A stretch of DNA of 6,994 bases from NCBI GenBank assembly GCA_002309585.1, contig DBXN01000045.1, positions 30,040-37,033 on the forward strand, written 5' to 3'. This DNA is from Verrucomicrobia bacterium UBA1211 (GTDB lineage: Bacteria > Verrucomicrobiota > Kiritimatiellia > RFP12 > UBA1067). The translations under genes were made by a program, and so were the position numbers. Every line of letters begins with the position of its first letter. The stretch's first letter is position 1. The notes beneath the pieces were generated by a model. The model ran no database searches. It had not been told where the DNA came from and saw nothing but the letters and a program-made list of their open reading frames with translations. This document shows positions 6,413 to 6,994 of the stretch, piece after piece.

Positions 6413-6994
6413 ATGAAGCGTTTGTCCATACTGTGTCTGTCGCTGTCCCTGTCCACCGTCTGGATGCGGGCGGAACCGGCCGAAACCCCGACCATGGGAT
6501 GGTCCAGCTGGAACACCTACCGCGTCAACATCTCCGATCGGTTGATCATGAAGCAGGCCGACCTGATGGTCGAACTGGGGCTCGACACGTGCGGTTACCG
6601 CTATGTGAACATCGATGACGGCTACTTCGGCGGGCGGGATGCGAACGGCCGGCTCAAAACCCACCCCAACCGATTCCCGAACGGGCTGAAAGGGGTTGTC
6701 GACCATATCCACGCCCTCGGCCTCAAGGCGGGCATCTACTCCGACGGAGGGGAGGACACCTGCGGCTGTTTTTGGGACAAAGATGTCCTCGGGGCGGGTG
6801 TCGGCTTCTATGGCCATGACGACCAGGACGCGGCCTTCTTCTTCCGGGAACACGACTTCGATTTCATCAAGGTGGACTTTTGCGGCGGCGACGGTCCGCA
6901 GAACGCCAAACACCTCACCCTCGACGAGCGGGAACGGTACACCGCCATCCGGAAGGCCATCGACCGGATCAAACCCGGTGTGCGCCTCAACGTC
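6413..6994 (+). CDS. Secreted GH27 alpha-galactosidase-like glycosidase, 3'-truncated by window
   Basis: The first 194 codons of an exported retaining glycosidase that most likely hydrolyses terminal alpha-galactose. The frame is open to the window edge. A signal peptide is visible (MKR, hydrophobic to about residue 18, plausible cleavage after MRA at 20). The mature protein begins directly with the GH27 barrel: MGWSSWN (28-34), NIDD (66-69, the two aspartates that bind the sugar in family members), GIYSDGG (107-113), GHDDQDA (134-140) and KVDFCGG, where Asp155 is the predicted nucleophile. The acid/base aspartate would lie past the window. Compared with the classical form there is MGWSSWN for MGWNSWN, and about ten extra residues around 119-133 between GIYSDGG and GHDDQDA. 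AGAGGG at 6401-6406, six bases before the ATG, is a good ribosome binding site. It is divergent from the rhamnosidase. Related GH27 activities (beta-L-arabinopyranosidase, alpha-N-acetylgalactosaminidase) cannot be excluded. Confidence 0.92.
   Translation, partial: MKRLSILCLSLSLSTVWMRAEPAETPTMGWSSWNTYRVNISDRLIMKQADLMVELGLDTCGYRYVNIDDGYFGGRDANGRLKTHPNRFPNGLKGVVDHIHALGLKAGIYSDGGEDTCGCFWDKDVLGAGVGFYGHDDQDAAFFFREHDFDFIKVDFCGGDGPQNAKHLTLDERERYTAIRKAIDRIKPGVRLNV

Noticed and set aside
6413..6475. Possible lipoprotein signal (Cys8) in the GH27-type enzyme, and Cys12 in the rhamnosidase
   Set aside because: The residues before these cysteines do not match a lipobox (leucine and threonine respectively at -1), and both cysteines lie inside the hydrophobic core. 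Ordinary secretion signals fit better.

Overview
The window is high-GC bacterial DNA holding five genes, three complete and two cut by the window edges. The organism is not identified. An oxygen-sensitive glycyl-radical ribonucleotide reductase together with exported GH78 and GH27-type glycosidases fits a high-GC, anaerobic, glycan-degrading bacterium. A gut or sediment member of the Verrucomicrobiota/Kiritimatiellota or Bacteroidota type is plausible, but this is inference; no 16S rRNA or other taxonomic marker is present.

Layout. Positions 1-1584 (+) carry the 3' part of nrdD, the catalytic subunit of the anaerobic (class III) ribonucleotide reductase. Two bases later nrdG (1587-2084, +) encodes its radical-SAM activating enzyme, so the two form a tightly coupled operon. 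A 28-base gap separates nrdG from a convergent gene (2113-2769, -) for a small inner-membrane protein of the UPF0126/glycine-transporter (TRIC-like) family. Upstream of that on the same strand is a large secreted alpha-L-rhamnosidase of family GH78 (2850-6041, -). A strong 15-bp-stem hairpin (2797-2835) lies just past the rhamnosidase stop and argues that the membrane-protein gene starts at 2769, not at an earlier in-frame ATG. After a 371-base intergenic region, a divergent gene begins at 6413 (+) and runs off the window: a secreted GH27 alpha-galactosidase-like enzyme.

How the genes relate. NrdD and NrdG make deoxyribonucleotides without oxygen: NrdG uses SAM and a 4Fe-4S cluster to put a radical on the C-terminal glycine of NrdD. 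The two divergent exported glycosidases probably release rhamnose and galactose from plant or microbial glycans or glycosides, and could share regulation from the region between them. The membrane protein has no obvious functional link to either group.

Most unusual signal. The 371-base region between the glycosidases contains an AT-rich tract (about 30% G+C at 6157-6247) built on an 8-base period, with a T at the same phase in 14 consecutive octamers. Its outer parts form a perfect 19-bp inverted repeat. It lies between two predicted promoters that point outward. I recognise no named family for it. Otherwise the genes belong to known families, and I see no CRISPR array, tRNA, rRNA, insertion sequence or defence system.
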